From NCBI RefSeq assembly GCF_030009775.1, contig NZ_JASCTH010000007.1, positions 1-64,000 on the forward strand: DNA of 64,000 nt, written 5' to 3'. Under the pieces are notes generated by a model. That model saw nothing but the letters and a program-made list of their open reading frames with translations. It was not told the origin of the DNA and made no database searches. Position 1 is the first letter of the stretch. Each line of letters begins with the position of its first letter. Shown here one piece after another: positions 1-7,972 of this stretch. Source of the DNA: Actinoplanes sandaracinus. Its GTDB lineage: Bacteria; Actinomycetota; Actinomycetes; Mycobacteriales; Micromonosporaceae. The translations under genes and the position numbers were made by a program.

Positions 1-238
1 CCCGCCTGACGTGACCGATGTTCATCTTTCATTCGATCGAGTGATCACTATCTATCGCGAACCCGCAGAACGATCTCCAAACGGACCCAACGCATAGATC
101 AACCTAAACAGTTCATGACCGGCCTCTGAGAACTGCGGTGATCACGTGTGCATCCGCCCACGATTGATAGCGGTGAAAGATCACGCCCTCATTCAGCCGA
201 TGTGAGTGCGTGTGGCACGTGCGGGGAATGTGCTACCC

Positions 239-715
239 ATGGTGGAAGAGCGCGCGAGATCAGCCCGCCGGAAGGCACTGCTGGGCCGGCTCGGTGGGCC
301 GCCCGGACCGTATGCCGCGGTATGCGTGGTCCTGGCAGTGATGGTGTTTCCGTTCCGCCTGCTGCTCGACAGAGGCGATCCGATCACAGAAAGCATCGCC
401 GGCAGCGGACTGCAAGGAGCTATGTTCGCACTGATGTCGCTGGCTTTCACGTGGGCTCAGCGGATGACTGCCGCAGCCCCCGGCTCCACCGGTAACCCTC
501 CGCCACTCACCGCAGCGGACCGTTCGGTGCGGGATCGCCGCGGAGCGATTGTCGGCTTGGGCATCGGCGTGCCGTTCTTCGGAGGGCTTATCGCTCTGTG
601 CCTGAGCACCGGCCTACCGCACGCGTACGCGATAAGTTTCGGTGTTGTATTGGCAGTCATGGCTATGATCGCGATCAGGAATCTACACCGGAGGCCTCCG
701 GTGTCAGCCTCCTGA
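239..715 (+). CDS. Small integral membrane protein, unknown function
   Basis: 158 residues. Not recognised. Two hydrophobic stretches near residues 25-40 and 55-70, and two more near 110-150, suggest four membrane segments, with a basic N-terminus (ERARSARRKALLGR) and a basic C-terminal tail. The ATG at 239 is preferred over a GTG at 206 because GGGGA at 223-227 sits at ribosome-binding distance from it. The gene stands alone; upstream bases 1-238 are comparatively AT-rich and show no gene. It could be a minor membrane accessory protein. No homology is claimed. Confidence 0.55.
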   Translation: MVEERARSARRKALLGRLGGPPGPYAAVCVVLAVMVFPFRLLLDRGDPITESIAGSGLQGAMFALMSLAFTWAQRMTAAAPGSTGNPPPLTAADRSVRDRRGAIVGLGIGVPFFGGLIALCLSTGLPHAYAISFGVVLAVMAMIAIRNLHRRPPVSAS

Positions 716-844
716 CGGTGCCCTGTTCTGCCGTGATCCGCTCGGCTCGCGGATCGGCCGACCAGGTGAGAATACGGACGGGCGCTGGCTAGGCCTCGGT
801 GACTGCCGAGCTGAGGGAAAGCGCCAATGCCGCACATTCCCCCG

Positions 845-922
845 TGTCTCGTGGTCGAGCGGCCTAGGATTCCGCGCGCCCTTCGGGGACGGGGAGACGT
901 GGGTTCAAATCCCACCGAGACA
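845..922 (+). tRNA. tRNA-like gene with aberrant anticodon arm (possible tRNA pseudogene)
   Basis: A perfect 7-bp acceptor stem (TGTCTCG at 845-851 with CGAGACA at 916-922) encloses a Glu-like D arm (GTCGAGCGGCCTAGGAT at 854-870, GG in the loop). A perfect T arm follows (GTGGG, loop TTCAAAT, CCCAC at 899-915). The middle is abnormal: 28 nt between the D and T arms instead of about 23, no 7-nt loop with U33, and instead CCC-TTCG-GGG at 879-888, a UUCG tetraloop hairpin. CCA is not encoded. A strong terminator hairpin starts 2 nt downstream, so the locus is probably transcribed. It may be a non-decoding tRNA-like RNA, a tRNA with a misfolded-looking long variable region, or a decayed tRNA-Glu relative. 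Confidence 0.5.
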
Positions 923-923
923 T

Positions 924-953
924 GGGCCCGACGCCGTCTTCGGCGTCGGGCCC
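924..953 (+). terminator. Perfect 13-bp terminator hairpin after the tRNA-like gene
   Basis: GGGCCCGACGCCG (924-936), loop TCTT, CGGCGTCGGGCCC (941-953): an exact inverted repeat, then GTCCTTAC. It lies 1 nt after the acceptor stem. Tight tRNA-terminator spacing like this is usual for actinomycete tRNAs. Confidence 0.8.
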
Positions 954-959
954 GTCCTT

Positions 960-1086
960 ACTCTCGTGCCGCTGTCCGGGCACGGCTTGGATGGCGTCTC
1001 CATGCTTGTCCTTGAGGGTGCCCCACAGACTCTGTGCGAACAGCAGGGCCGAGGCGACGCCGACCCGCGATCGCACCGCGCAGAGT
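960..1086 (-). pseudogene. Possible C-terminal remnant of a protein, perhaps an integrase, abutting the tRNA-like gene
   Basis: Read on the minus strand, this stretch has a protein-like frame with high third-position GC (VGVASALLFAQSLWGTLKDK, then HGDAIQAVPGQRHESKDG). The frame continues through the terminator into the 3' end of the tRNA-like gene. Integrase C-termini commonly run up to the tRNA used as attachment site, which suggests an integrase remnant. The sequence has no start, no catalytic residues and no motif I can name, so this is weak. The rest of 954-1128 contains only the next terminator. Confidence 0.2.
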
Positions 1087-1118
1087 GACGGCCGCGCCGC
1101 GTGCGCAGCGCGGCCGTC
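1087..1118 (-). terminator. Terminator of the GH43 gene
   Basis: GACGGCCGCGC (1087-1097) and GCGCGGCCGTC (1108-1118) form an 11-bp perfect inverted repeat with a 10-nt loop. It lies 10 nt beyond the GH43 stop codon on the minus strand. Confidence 0.65.
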
Positions 1119-1128
1119 GTTCACTTGC

Positions 1129-2634
1129 TTACGGCGCGATATTCCAGCTCTGGCAGTTGTTGCCGAGCGCGGTCCACTGGCGTACGGCGGCGCCGTCGGC
1201 CGTGGAGCAGTTGGCGACGTCGAGGACCTTGCCGTTGCCACGGTTCGCGACGAGGTAGCGGCCGCCGACCGGTGTGACGCTCCACTGCTGGCAGACGTTG
1301 CCGAGTGCGGACCACAGGTCGACGCCGGTGCCGTCGGCCGTCCCGCAGTTCACCGAGTCGAGGAGCTTGCCGCTGTTCACGTTGGTGATGGTGTAGTAGC
1401 CGCCGGCCACCCGGGTGAAGGTCCACTGCTGGCAGGCGTTACCCATCGAGCTCCACTGCCGCACGCCCGTACCGTTGGCGGTGCCGCAGTTCGCGGCGTC
1501 GAGGACCTTGCCGCTGTTCTGGTTGGTCAGCCGGTACCGGATCCCTGCCACCGGGAAGGTGGCGCTGCCGCCCGGGTCTCCCGAGGGCGCCGTGATGGTG
1601 GCGCCGGAGGCGACCGGCGTGCCGAGGTTCGGCGTCCCGTCGGAGTTCCAGTTCACCTTCGAGATCCGCGACGTACGCGTGCCGGCGCATCCCTGCGTGG
1701 CGGAGTCGTTCGCGTGGTAGATCATCCAGTTCTCGGTGCCGTCGGGCGAGGTGAAGAAGGCGTGGTGGCCGGGCCCGAAGACGCCGTTGGCGTCGGAGCG
1801 CTGGAAGATCGGGGTGCTCTTCTTGGTCCAGGACGTGGCGCTGAGCGGGTTGGTCCCGGTGAGGGTCAGCATGCCGAGCTTGTAGTCCGGCGTGGTGCAC
1901 GAGCTGGCGGAGAAGGTGAGGAACGTCTTGCCGCCGCGCTGCAGGATGTGCGGCGCCTCGTTGACCTTGGCTCCGGACGTCTCCCACGCGTGGGTGGGCG
2001 CGGCGATCTTCGTGGCGGTGCCACTGACCGTCCAGGGGTTGCTCATCGGGGCGACGAACAGGCTCTGCTGGTCGCCGACCCAGGCCGAGTAGAAGAAGTA
2101 CAGCTTGCCGGCGATGGTGGCGACGGTGGCGTCGATGGCCCAGCCGTTGTTCTGGACCTGCAACTGCGCGGCGAAGTGGTACGGGCCCATCGGGTCGGTA
2201 CCGCTGCTCTCCAGCACGACCGAGCGCTGCCCGTCGCAGCACGCCGGGGTGCCGGCCGTGTAGTAGAGGTACCACCGCTTGCCGTTCGGCCCGTCGAGCA
2301 GGTGCATCTCCGGCGCCCAGGCGTTGCAGCAGACGGTCGACCCGGCGCCGGTGTACACGACGCTGTAGGCCGCACTCGACAGCTGGCCGACGGAGGCAGC
2401 CTTCTTGACGACGACCTGGTTGTTCCAGGTGGTCGCGGCCAGGTAGTAGTTGCCGTTGTAGTAGCCCATCCACGGATCGGCGCCGTACGGCGCGGGGGCT
2501 ACCAGATTGGAGGTGGTCGTGGCGGCGACCGCCGCGGGCGTGGTGCCGGTCAACAGCCCTGCGGTTCCCGTGACCAGGGTCAGCGCCAGGGTGACCATGG
2601 CCTGGACTACCCGGCGGCCGATCTTCGATGCCAT
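1129..2634 (-). CDS. Secreted GH43 arabinofuranosidase/arabinanase with C-terminal ricin-type lectin (CBM13)
   Basis: 501 residues. A Sec signal peptide (basic MASKIGRR, hydrophobic core, end near AVAA at 35-38) precedes a five-bladed propeller glycosidase domain at about 45-335. Candidate catalytic residues are D53 in GADPWMGYY, D168 in WAIDATVA and E226 in KVNEAPHI, which fits GH43 geometry (base, pKa modulator, acid). Residues 366-500 hold three ricin-type repeats, each with an LD...NC...W pattern and CQQW/CQSW ends, a CBM13-like module. Predicted role: release of arabinose from arabinan or arabinoxylan outside the cell. Exact specificity (exo-1,5-arabinofuranosidase is likely) is inferred. 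The ATG is backed by GAGAGG upstream, and a LacI-type site overlaps the promoter. Confidence 0.85.
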   Translation of the reverse strand: MASKIGRRVVQAMVTLALTLVTGTAGLLTGTTPAAVAATTTSNLVAPAPYGADPWMGYYNGNYYLAATTWNNQVVVKKAASVGQLSSAAYSVVYTGAGSTVCCNAWAPEMHLLDGPNGKRWYLYYTAGTPACCDGQRSVVLESSGTDPMGPYHFAAQLQVQNNGWAIDATVATIAGKLYFFYSAWVGDQQSLFVAPMSNPWTVSGTATKIAAPTHAWETSGAKVNEAPHILQRGGKTFLTFSASSCTTPDYKLGMLTLTGTNPLSATSWTKKSTPIFQRSDANGVFGPGHHAFFTSPDGTENWMIYHANDSATQGCAGTRTSRISKVNWNSDGTPNLGTPVASGATITAPSGDPGGSATFPVAGIRYRLTNQNSGKVLDAANCGTANGTGVRQWSSMGNACQQWTFTRVAGGYYTITNVNSGKLLDSVNCGTADGTGVDLWSALGNVCQQWSVTPVGGRYLVANRGNGKVLDVANCSTADGAAVRQWTALGNNCQSWNIAP

Positions 2635-2689
2635 GCCGTGCCTCTCGTTCCCCCCGCCGAGGCGGGGACGTACCAGCTTGGAGGCGAAG

Positions 2690-2717
2690 TGTGAGCGTTA
2701 ACACCATGGGCCGTCAA
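2690..2717 (-). promoter_or_regulatory. Promoter with LacI-family-like operator for the GH43 gene
   Basis: On the minus strand a -35-like TTGACG (2717-2712) is followed by an imperfect dyad, TGTGAGCGTTAACACC on the plus strand (2690-2705). The dyad occupies the spacer and the expected -10 position, about 56 nt from the start codon. The centre CG with flanking GTG/CAC resembles actinobacterial LacI-family sugar operators. No full-length LacI gene lies in the window, so the repressor must be encoded elsewhere. Confidence 0.5.
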
Positions 2718-2857
2718 CATGCGTTCGAAACAACTTCGAAATACTTTCAGCCCGTCGGCAGCCGTCCGATCGGCCGCTACGCAGACCGTCGCCGCCATGC
2801 TCGGATGGTGACGCGACGCGCACCGTGCAGGCTGGTCAGGACGGACTCCGGGCTGAG

Positions 2858-3415
2858 TCAGCGGCCGGCCGGCGGCCGGTCGTCGAGGATCCGCTCGAAC
2901 AGGAAACTGTCCTGCCAGGCGCCGTCGAGATAGAGGTGGCTGTGGGCGGTTCCGTACCGCTCGAAGCCGTTCTTGGTGAGCACGCGCTGCGACGCCAGGT
3001 TGGACGGCGAGGTGCCCGCCTCGACCCGGTGCACGCCGAGTGTCCCGGCGATCCGCAGCAGATCGCCGACCGCGGCGGTGGCGAGCCCCCGGCCGGATGC
3101 GGCGGCGTCCACCCAATAGCCGACAGCGGCGCCGCACACCGGCCGGGGCGTCAGCGCGTTGAGCGAGGCGTAACCCAGGATCTTCGCGCCGTCCACGATG
3201 ACCCGGCTGACCAGTTCACCGTCCGCCTGCTTGCGCAGCAGCATGCGAAGCCTGTCCCGCTGGCCGTCGAGGGTCCAGTACGACTCGGGCCGGTCGGCCT
3301 CGAAGGGCATCAGATGCTCGCGGTTGCGCAGCAGCGCGTCGTGCATCGCCGGCGCGTCATCCTCCCGGACGCTACGAAGAACGACGCCGCAGGGCAGATC
3401 CACCGTTTCGGACAT
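2858..3415 (-). CDS. GNAT N-acetyltransferase (RimJ/RimL type)
   Basis: 185 residues. N-terminal LRSVREDDAPAMHDAL, a central AVGYWVDAAASGRGLATAAV matching the acetyl-CoA loop pattern (Q/R-x-x-G-x-G/A), then HRVEAGTSPSNLASQRVLTK and NGFERYG, the typical RimJ/RimL ending. It probably acetylates an amine or a protein N-terminus in the cytoplasm; substrate unknown. The ATG at 3415 (MSETVDLP) is chosen because the upstream extension has no domain signal. It is monocistronic, and 2718-2857 holds nothing recognisable. Confidence 0.8.
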   Translation of the reverse strand: MSETVDLPCGVVLRSVREDDAPAMHDALLRNREHLMPFEADRPESYWTLDGQRDRLRMLLRKQADGELVSRVIVDGAKILGYASLNALTPRPVCGAAVGYWVDAAASGRGLATAAVGDLLRIAGTLGVHRVEAGTSPSNLASQRVLTKNGFERYGTAHSHLYLDGAWQDSFLFERILDDRPPAGR

Positions 3416-3656
3416 CGAGCCATCGTAGTGCCGGTCGCGCGGTGGCCGCGGTCCGCCGTCGCGAGCACGGCGGCGGCGGCGAAGATCCTCGGTCCGCGTC
3501 GATGATTTGGTTACGGGGGCTTTCCTCTTCGGATACCGGGGAGTAAAACAATCTTGACGGTTTCGGCACCAGCAGTGCTCATAGTTTCGCGCGCCCTTCC
3601 ACGCCGTGGCCGGACACGGCGGCTTCCGCCGCACCGCACGACGCCAGGAGACGCCG

Positions 3657-3863
3657 ATGGCCGCACCTGCCCGTTCCCGCCACTGGCAGTGGCTGCTGAT
3701 CATTCCGACGGTCGCACCGCTGCTGACGCCGCTCACCAACCGGATCGAACCGACGTTGATGGGCATCCCGTTCTTCTTCTGGTACCAGTTCGCCTGCGCG
3801 CTGCTCGCCATCGTCGTCATCGCGATCGTGCACCTGACCATCCGCGAGGACCATCGTGAGTGA
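3657..3863 (+). CDS. DUF3311 small membrane protein, symporter partner
   Basis: 68 residues with two membrane helices (LLIIPTVAPLLTPLTN and FFFWYQFACALLAIVVIAIV). DUF3311 proteins are regularly encoded directly before a sodium:solute symporter and are thought to be a small accessory subunit. The ATG at 3657 follows CAGGAGACGCC, a good ribosome-binding site. The 3' end overlaps the symporter GTG by 8 nt, so the two are translationally coupled. Function beyond partnership is unknown. Confidence 0.8.
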   Translation: MAAPARSRHWQWLLIIPTVAPLLTPLTNRIEPTLMGIPFFFWYQFACALLAIVVIAIVHLTIREDHRE

Positions 3864-5550
3864 CCGCACCGTCGAGGTCGGCGTGTTCGTCGTCCTGATG
3901 GCGGGTGTCGTGCTGCTCGGTTTCGGGGCCGCGCGCTGGCGCCGGCCGGCGGACCCGCTCACCCTCGAGGAGTGGGGCGTGGGCGGGCGCGCCTTCGGCA
4001 ACTGGGCGACGTGGTTCCTGCTCGGCGGCAGCATGTACAGCGCGTACACGTTCATCGCGGTGCCCGCGGTCACCTACGGGGTCGGCGCGGTCGGCTGGTT
4101 CGCCATCCCGTTCGCGATCGTCACCACCCCGCTGACCTTCATCTTCACCACCCGGGCCTGGTCGGTGGCACGACGGCACGGCTTCCTCACCCACAGCGAG
4201 TTCGCCGCCGCCCGGTTCGGTTCCCGGGGTCTGGGCGCGCTCATCGCGGTCACCGGCATCCTGGCCACCATCCCGTACGTCGCCGTGCAGCTCATCTCGT
4301 TGCAGGCGGTGCTGAGCACGGTCGGATTCGGTGGCGAGCTGCCGCTGCTGGCCGCGGTCACCCTGGTGTCGGTGTGCACGTTCCGCTCCGGGTTGCGGGC
4401 GCCCGCCCTGCTGTCGGTCGTCAAGGACGTGCTGCTGGCGTGGATGCTGCTCACCGCCACGCTGATGGTGGCCATGTACGGCGGCTGGGACAGCACCTTC
4501 CGGATCGCCGGCGAGCGCTTCGCCGCCACGCCGAACCCGGCCGACGGGCTGCTGCTGCCCGACAACGGCCACCTCGGTTTCCTCACCCTGGTCATCGGCT
4601 CGGCGCTGGCCATCTTCGCCTACCCGCACGCCCTGCTCGGCATGCTCGCCGCGAAGGACCGGGCGACGGTACGCCGCAACGCGGCCGCCCTGCCGATCTA
4701 CTGCGTGGCGCTGGCGCTGATGGCGATGCTGGGGTTCTTCGCCCTGGCCCGCGGGGTGACACCGGCCGACGGTGACCTCAACACCGTGGTGCCCCGGATG
4801 ATCCACGAGTACTTCCCCAGCTGGTCGGCGGGTATCGCGTACGCCGCCCTGAGCATCGCCGCTCTGATCCCCGCGGCGGTGATGTCGATCGCCGCGGCGA
4901 ACGCCTTCACCCGCAGCCTCTACCGTCCCTACCTGCGGCCCGGCGCCTCGCCGGCGACCGAGGCCTGGGTGAGCCGGTGGGTGTCGCTGATCGTCAAGTT
5001 CGGCGCGGCCGCCCTGATCCTGACCGTCGATCCGGCGTTCTCCGTCGACCTGCAGCTCATCGGCGGTGTGCTCATCCTGCAGACGCTGCCGGCGGTGTTC
5101 CTCGGTCTGCTCACCGCCTGGTTCCACCGGACCGCTCTCACCGCCGGCATGCTCACCGGGCTGGCCGTCGGCGTCGGCATGCTCTACGGCATCCCGAAGA
5201 CCGACGGAGCCGGGCGGGTCGTCGCCGACCACTTCGGTGGGTCCAGCTGGCCGCTCGGCGACGGCGGCAGTGTGTACGTCGGCGTCGTGGCGTTGCTGGC
5301 GAACCTCGTCGCCGTCGTCGGCTGCACCCTGCTGCTGCGCGCCGCCGGGGTGCGCGAGGGTGTCGACACGACCCGGCCGGACGACTACCTCGCCGACGCC
5401 GGTGACCCGTACCTGAAGCGCCTCGACGATCTGATCGACGGGTCGCCGGCGAACGGCCGAGCGGTCCCCGCGCCGGCCCAGCACGGGGGCCGGTACCGGC
5501 GGGCACGGCCGCAGCGGAAGGCCGACGAGGGGCAGCCGATCGAGCGGTGA
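3856..5550 (+). CDS. Sodium:solute symporter (SSS family)
   Basis: 564 residues with about 13 hydrophobic segments from residue 8 (VFVVLMAGVVLLGFGAAR) to about 505, then a hydrophilic tail rich in Arg, Pro and Ala. GGRAFGNWATWFLLGGSMY followed by SAYTFIAVPA matches the TM1-TM2 region of SSS symporters. It probably imports an organic acid or related small solute with sodium; members paired with DUF3311 are often monocarboxylate carriers, so that is a guess. GTG start coupled to the DUF3311 gene. The gene ends 15 nt before a strong bidirectional terminator. Confidence 0.85.
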   Translation: MSDRTVEVGVFVVLMAGVVLLGFGAARWRRPADPLTLEEWGVGGRAFGNWATWFLLGGSMYSAYTFIAVPAVTYGVGAVGWFAIPFAIVTTPLTFIFTTRAWSVARRHGFLTHSEFAAARFGSRGLGALIAVTGILATIPYVAVQLISLQAVLSTVGFGGELPLLAAVTLVSVCTFRSGLRAPALLSVVKDVLLAWMLLTATLMVAMYGGWDSTFRIAGERFAATPNPADGLLLPDNGHLGFLTLVIGSALAIFAYPHALLGMLAAKDRATVRRNAAALPIYCVALALMAMLGFFALARGVTPADGDLNTVVPRMIHEYFPSWSAGIAYAALSIAALIPAAVMSIAAANAFTRSLYRPYLRPGASPATEAWVSRWVSLIVKFGAAALILTVDPAFSVDLQLIGGVLILQTLPAVFLGLLTAWFHRTALTAGMLTGLAVGVGMLYGIPKTDGAGRVVADHFGGSSWPLGDGGSVYVGVVALLANLVAVVGCTLLLRAAGVREGVDTTRPDDYLADAGDPYLKRLDDLIDGSPANGRAVPAPAQHGGRYRRARPQRKADEGQPIER

Positions 5551-5564
5551 CCTCCGAAAAGCCG

Positions 5565-5602
5565 CGAGGCAGCAGTCCCGCGAGTGCGGGACTGCTGCCT
5601 CG
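5565..5602. terminator. 17-bp perfect hairpin, bidirectional terminator
   Basis: GAGGCAGCAGTCCCGC (5566-5581), loop GAGT, GCGGGACTGCTGCCTC (5586-5601), plus one more C-G pair outside. It lies between the convergent symporter and chemotaxis genes and can serve both strands. Confidence 0.85.
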
Positions 5603-5616
5603 GGGAAAGACCGGTG

Positions 5617-7185
5617 TCAGTAGCGGAAGCGCGACACCAGCGTCTGCAGCTGCCCGGCGGTCACGGCCAGCTCGTCGGCGGCGTTCCGGGTCTGGCTCAC
5701 CGAGTCGGTGGTGCGCCGGGTGGCGTCCGACACCCCGCCGATCGTGGTGGCGATGTCACCGGCGCCGTTGGCGGCCTCGGACAGCGTCCGGTTCATCTCC
5801 TGCGTGGTGGCCGTCTGCTCCTCGACCGCCGACGCGATCGTCAGCTGCAGGCCGTTGATCCGCTCGATGATCTCGGAGATCTCGCCGATCGCGGCCACCG
5901 CGTTGCTGGTGTCGGCCTGGATGGTCTGAACCCGCTGGGAGATGTCCTCGGTGGCCTTCGCGGTCTCCTGGGCCAGGTCCTTGACCTCGCCGGCGACGAC
6001 CGCGAACCCCTTGCCGAGCTCACCGGCCCGGGCCGCCTCGATGGTGGCGTTCAGGGCGAGCAGGTTGGTCTGCTCGGCGATGCTGGTGATCACCTTGACG
6101 ACGGTGGCGATCTCCTCGGACGACGAGCCGAGCCGGCCGACGATCGCGTTGGTCTGCGAGGCGACCCGCACCGCCTGGGCGGCGACCTCGGTGGCCTCCG
6201 AGGTGGAGACGCTGATGTCGCGGATCGCCGACCCCATCTCCTGCGAGCCGGCGGAGACCACCTGAAGGTTGTTGGAGACGGCGTCGGCGGCGGCGGCCAC
6301 CGCACCGGCCTGGGTGGACGCGTCGGTCGCGGCGGTGTTGACCGCGCCGGAGACGGCGGTGAGCTGCCCCGCCGCGGACTGCAGGGTGGTGGCGTTGCCG
6401 GCCAGCTGCACCACGTCCTCGCGGAGGCGGGCGACGGCCTGGTCGAGCGCGATGGCCATCCGGCCGATCTCGTCCTGGCTGGTCACGCCGGAGGTGCGGG
6501 TGAGGTCGCCGGCGGCGAGGCCTTCGGCGAGGGCGGACACCTGGCCGACGGTGCGGCGCACCCGGGCGGCGGCCTGGAAACCGATCAGCAGGCTGAGGGC
6601 GAGACCACCGGCGAGCAGACCGCCAATCAGGTACGTGGCGGCGGTGGCGGCCTCCTCGGCGGCGGCGACGCGCTGGTCGACGAGCTCGTCACCGCGGGCC
6701 TGCAACGCGGCCTGGTCCTCGGTCAGAACCGCGTGCAGCTTGCCGTACTCCTGGAGGGCGGCCGCCAGCTCGGCCTTGGTGGCCGAGCTCCGGTCGGTCG
6801 CCATGAAGGCGAGGAACTTGTCCCAGTCCTTCTGCGTCTTCGCGACGGCCGCGTCGCCGGGCAGCGCGGTGGCGAGCGTGTCGAGGGCCCCCTCGACGCC
6901 CTTCCTGCTCTGCTCCATCGTCTTCGCGATCTGCTCGGCGACGGAGGGGTACACCTGGACGCTGGAGGCGCCGCCGACGTACGCCTCGATGCCGCGGCCG
7001 ACCGTGCCGACCGCGTTGCCGATCGTGGTGGTGCGGCGCAGTTCCTGTTCGGCCTGGTCGTTCAGGTCGCTGATCGTGGAGATGGCGACACCGCCGACGA
7101 TCAGGCCGCTGGCGGTCGCGGCCAGCGCCGCTGCCCCGATCTTCGTGCGCAAGGACCGATTGTCGAACAGTCCACCGATACCCAT
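5617..7185 (-). CDS. Methyl-accepting chemotaxis protein
   Basis: 522 residues. TM1 near 17-36, an extracytoplasmic four-helix-type sensor region (about 37-185), TM2 ([20 protein letters not shown]), a HAMP domain (about 205-260), then a long coiled signalling domain. The hairpin tip carries the receptor signature [19 protein letters not shown] followed by [15 protein letters not shown]. It would signal to CheA/CheW, which are not encoded nearby. Start: the ATG at 7185 has GGAAGG 8 nt upstream; an ATG at 7200 would add five residues but has poorer spacing. The ligand is unknown. Motility genes, if present, are outside the window. Confidence 0.9.
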   Translation of the reverse strand: MGIGGLFDNRSLRTKIGAAALAATASGLIVGGVAISTISDLNDQAEQELRRTTTIGNAVGTVGRGIEAYVGGASSVQVYPSVAEQIAKTMEQSRKGVEGALDTLATALPGDAAVAKTQKDWDKFLAFMATDRSSATKAELAAALQEYGKLHAVLTEDQAALQARGDELVDQRVAAAEEAATAATYLIGGLLAGGLALSLLIGFQAAARVRRTVGQVSALAEGLAAGDLTRTSGVTSQDEIGRMAIALDQAVARLREDVVQLAGNATTLQSAAGQLTAVSGAVNTAATDASTQAGAVAAAADAVSNNLQVVSAGSQEMGSAIRDISVSTSEATEVAAQAVRVASQTNAIVGRLGSSSEEIATVVKVITSIAEQTNLLALNATIEAARAGELGKGFAVVAGEVKDLAQETAKATEDISQRVQTIQADTSNAVAAIGEISEIIERINGLQLTIASAVEEQTATTQEMNRTLSEAANGAGDIATTIGGVSDATRRTTDSVSQTRNAADELAVTAGQLQTLVSRFRY

Positions 7186-7316
7186 TGGTGTGCCTTCCAT
7201 TGTCGTTGACCAGCGGATCGGCCTCGAATGTCCGTGGTTGAGCGGTCGAACCCCGTTGCTACCGATCCGCTCCCGGGACGCGCCCCCGTGGCCACCGCGG
7301 CTGACACGATGGGCCG

Positions 7317-7610
7317 ATGACCGACGATCTCGCTGATGTCCGCTTCGCCATCGACGCCGTCGACGCCCAGGTGGTCCGGCTCCTGGCCGACCGGGAGCGC
7401 CTGGTGCGCCGGGCCGCCGCGTTCAAGACCGACGAGCAGGGGGTACGCGCACCGGCCCGCGTCGAGGCGGTGATCGGCAAGGTGCGGGCGCTCGCCGCCG
7501 GGGCGGGCGCGTCCCCCGACGTGGTGGAGCGGGTCTACCGGGCGATGATCGGCGCCTTCGTCGAGCTGGAACTGGCCGAGCACCACGACTCCCTGAAACG
7601 TAACCAGTAG
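7317..7610 (+). CDS. AroQ-type chorismate mutase (or related pyruvate lyase)
   Basis: 97 residues, the size of a single-domain all-helical AroQ mutase. It has the typical first helix ([20 protein letters not shown], with R and D in place), a basic [12 protein letters not shown] loop and a C-terminal helix [17 protein letters not shown]. It converts chorismate to prephenate in Phe/Tyr synthesis; isochorismate-pyruvate lyases of the PchB type share this fold and cannot be excluded. The 3' end overlaps the operator of the following arsR-like gene, so the two may not be co-regulated. Confidence 0.8.
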   Translation: MTDDLADVRFAIDAVDAQVVRLLADRERLVRRAAAFKTDEQGVRAPARVEAVIGKVRALAAGAGASPDVVERVYRAMIGAFVELELAEHHDSLKRNQ

Positions 7611-7622
7611 GTTACGCTTCAG
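7593..7622. promoter_or_regulatory. Operator dyad before the ArsR-family gene
   Basis: CTGAAACGTAACC (7593-7605), AGTA, GGTTACGCTTCAG (7610-7622). The arms match at 12 of 13 positions. It ends 2 nt before the ArsR start and overlaps the chorismate mutase stop. This is the expected form and place of an autoregulatory ArsR site. Confidence 0.65.
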
Positions 7623-7624
7623 GG

Positions 7625-7972
7625 GTGGACGAGGTGGCGAGCGCGATCGCGGATCCGGTGCGGCGGGACATCCTGCTGATGCTGCGTGACGCGCCGCTGT
7701 CCGCCGGGCAGATCGCCGGCCGGTTCCCGGTCAGCAGACCCGCCGTCAGCCGTCACCTGCGCGTGCTGCGGGAAGCCGGCCTGGTGCGGGACGCCGCCGA
7801 CGGGCGCCGCCGCGTCTACACCCTGGTCACCGAACCACTCGACGAGCTGACCGACTGGCTGGGCCGCCTGACGCGGCCGTCCGGCTGGCAGCACCGGTTC
7901 GACGCCCTCGAGACCGAGGTCTACCGCACCAGGCGCGAGCGGCGCCCACCCGCAGAGGAGAAGACCGCATGA
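7625..7972 (+). CDS. ArsR-family winged-helix regulator
   Basis: 115 residues. ADPVRRDILLMLRDAPLSAG is helix 1-2; GRFPVSRPAVSRHLRVLREA is the recognition helix-turn-helix, and the wing is GRRRVYTL. No cysteine metal cluster is visible, so it is not a classical metal sensor. This subgroup is typically paired with AHSA1/SRPBCC proteins. The GTG at 7625 lies 2 nt after a dyad operator, suggesting autorepression, and the stop overlaps the next ATG by 4 nt. Confidence 0.85.
   Translation: MDEVASAIADPVRRDILLMLRDAPLSAGQIAGRFPVSRPAVSRHLRVLREAGLVRDAADGRRRVYTLVTEPLDELTDWLGRLTRPSGWQHRFDALETEVYRTRRERRPPAEEKTA

Noticed and set aside
845..922. Ordinary tRNA-Glu
   Set aside because: No 7-nt anticodon loop with U33 and no Glu anticodon can be placed; only the other arms fit.
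922..2694. 590-codon plus-strand open frame
   Set aside because: It is the antisense of the GH43 gene and neighbouring DNA; the protein is Val/Gly/Arg-rich without motifs, as expected from high GC.
3554..3585. Promoter TTGACG...CATAGT for the DUF3311/symporter operon
   Set aside because: The spacer would be 20 nt and the -10 is weak, so I do not list it.
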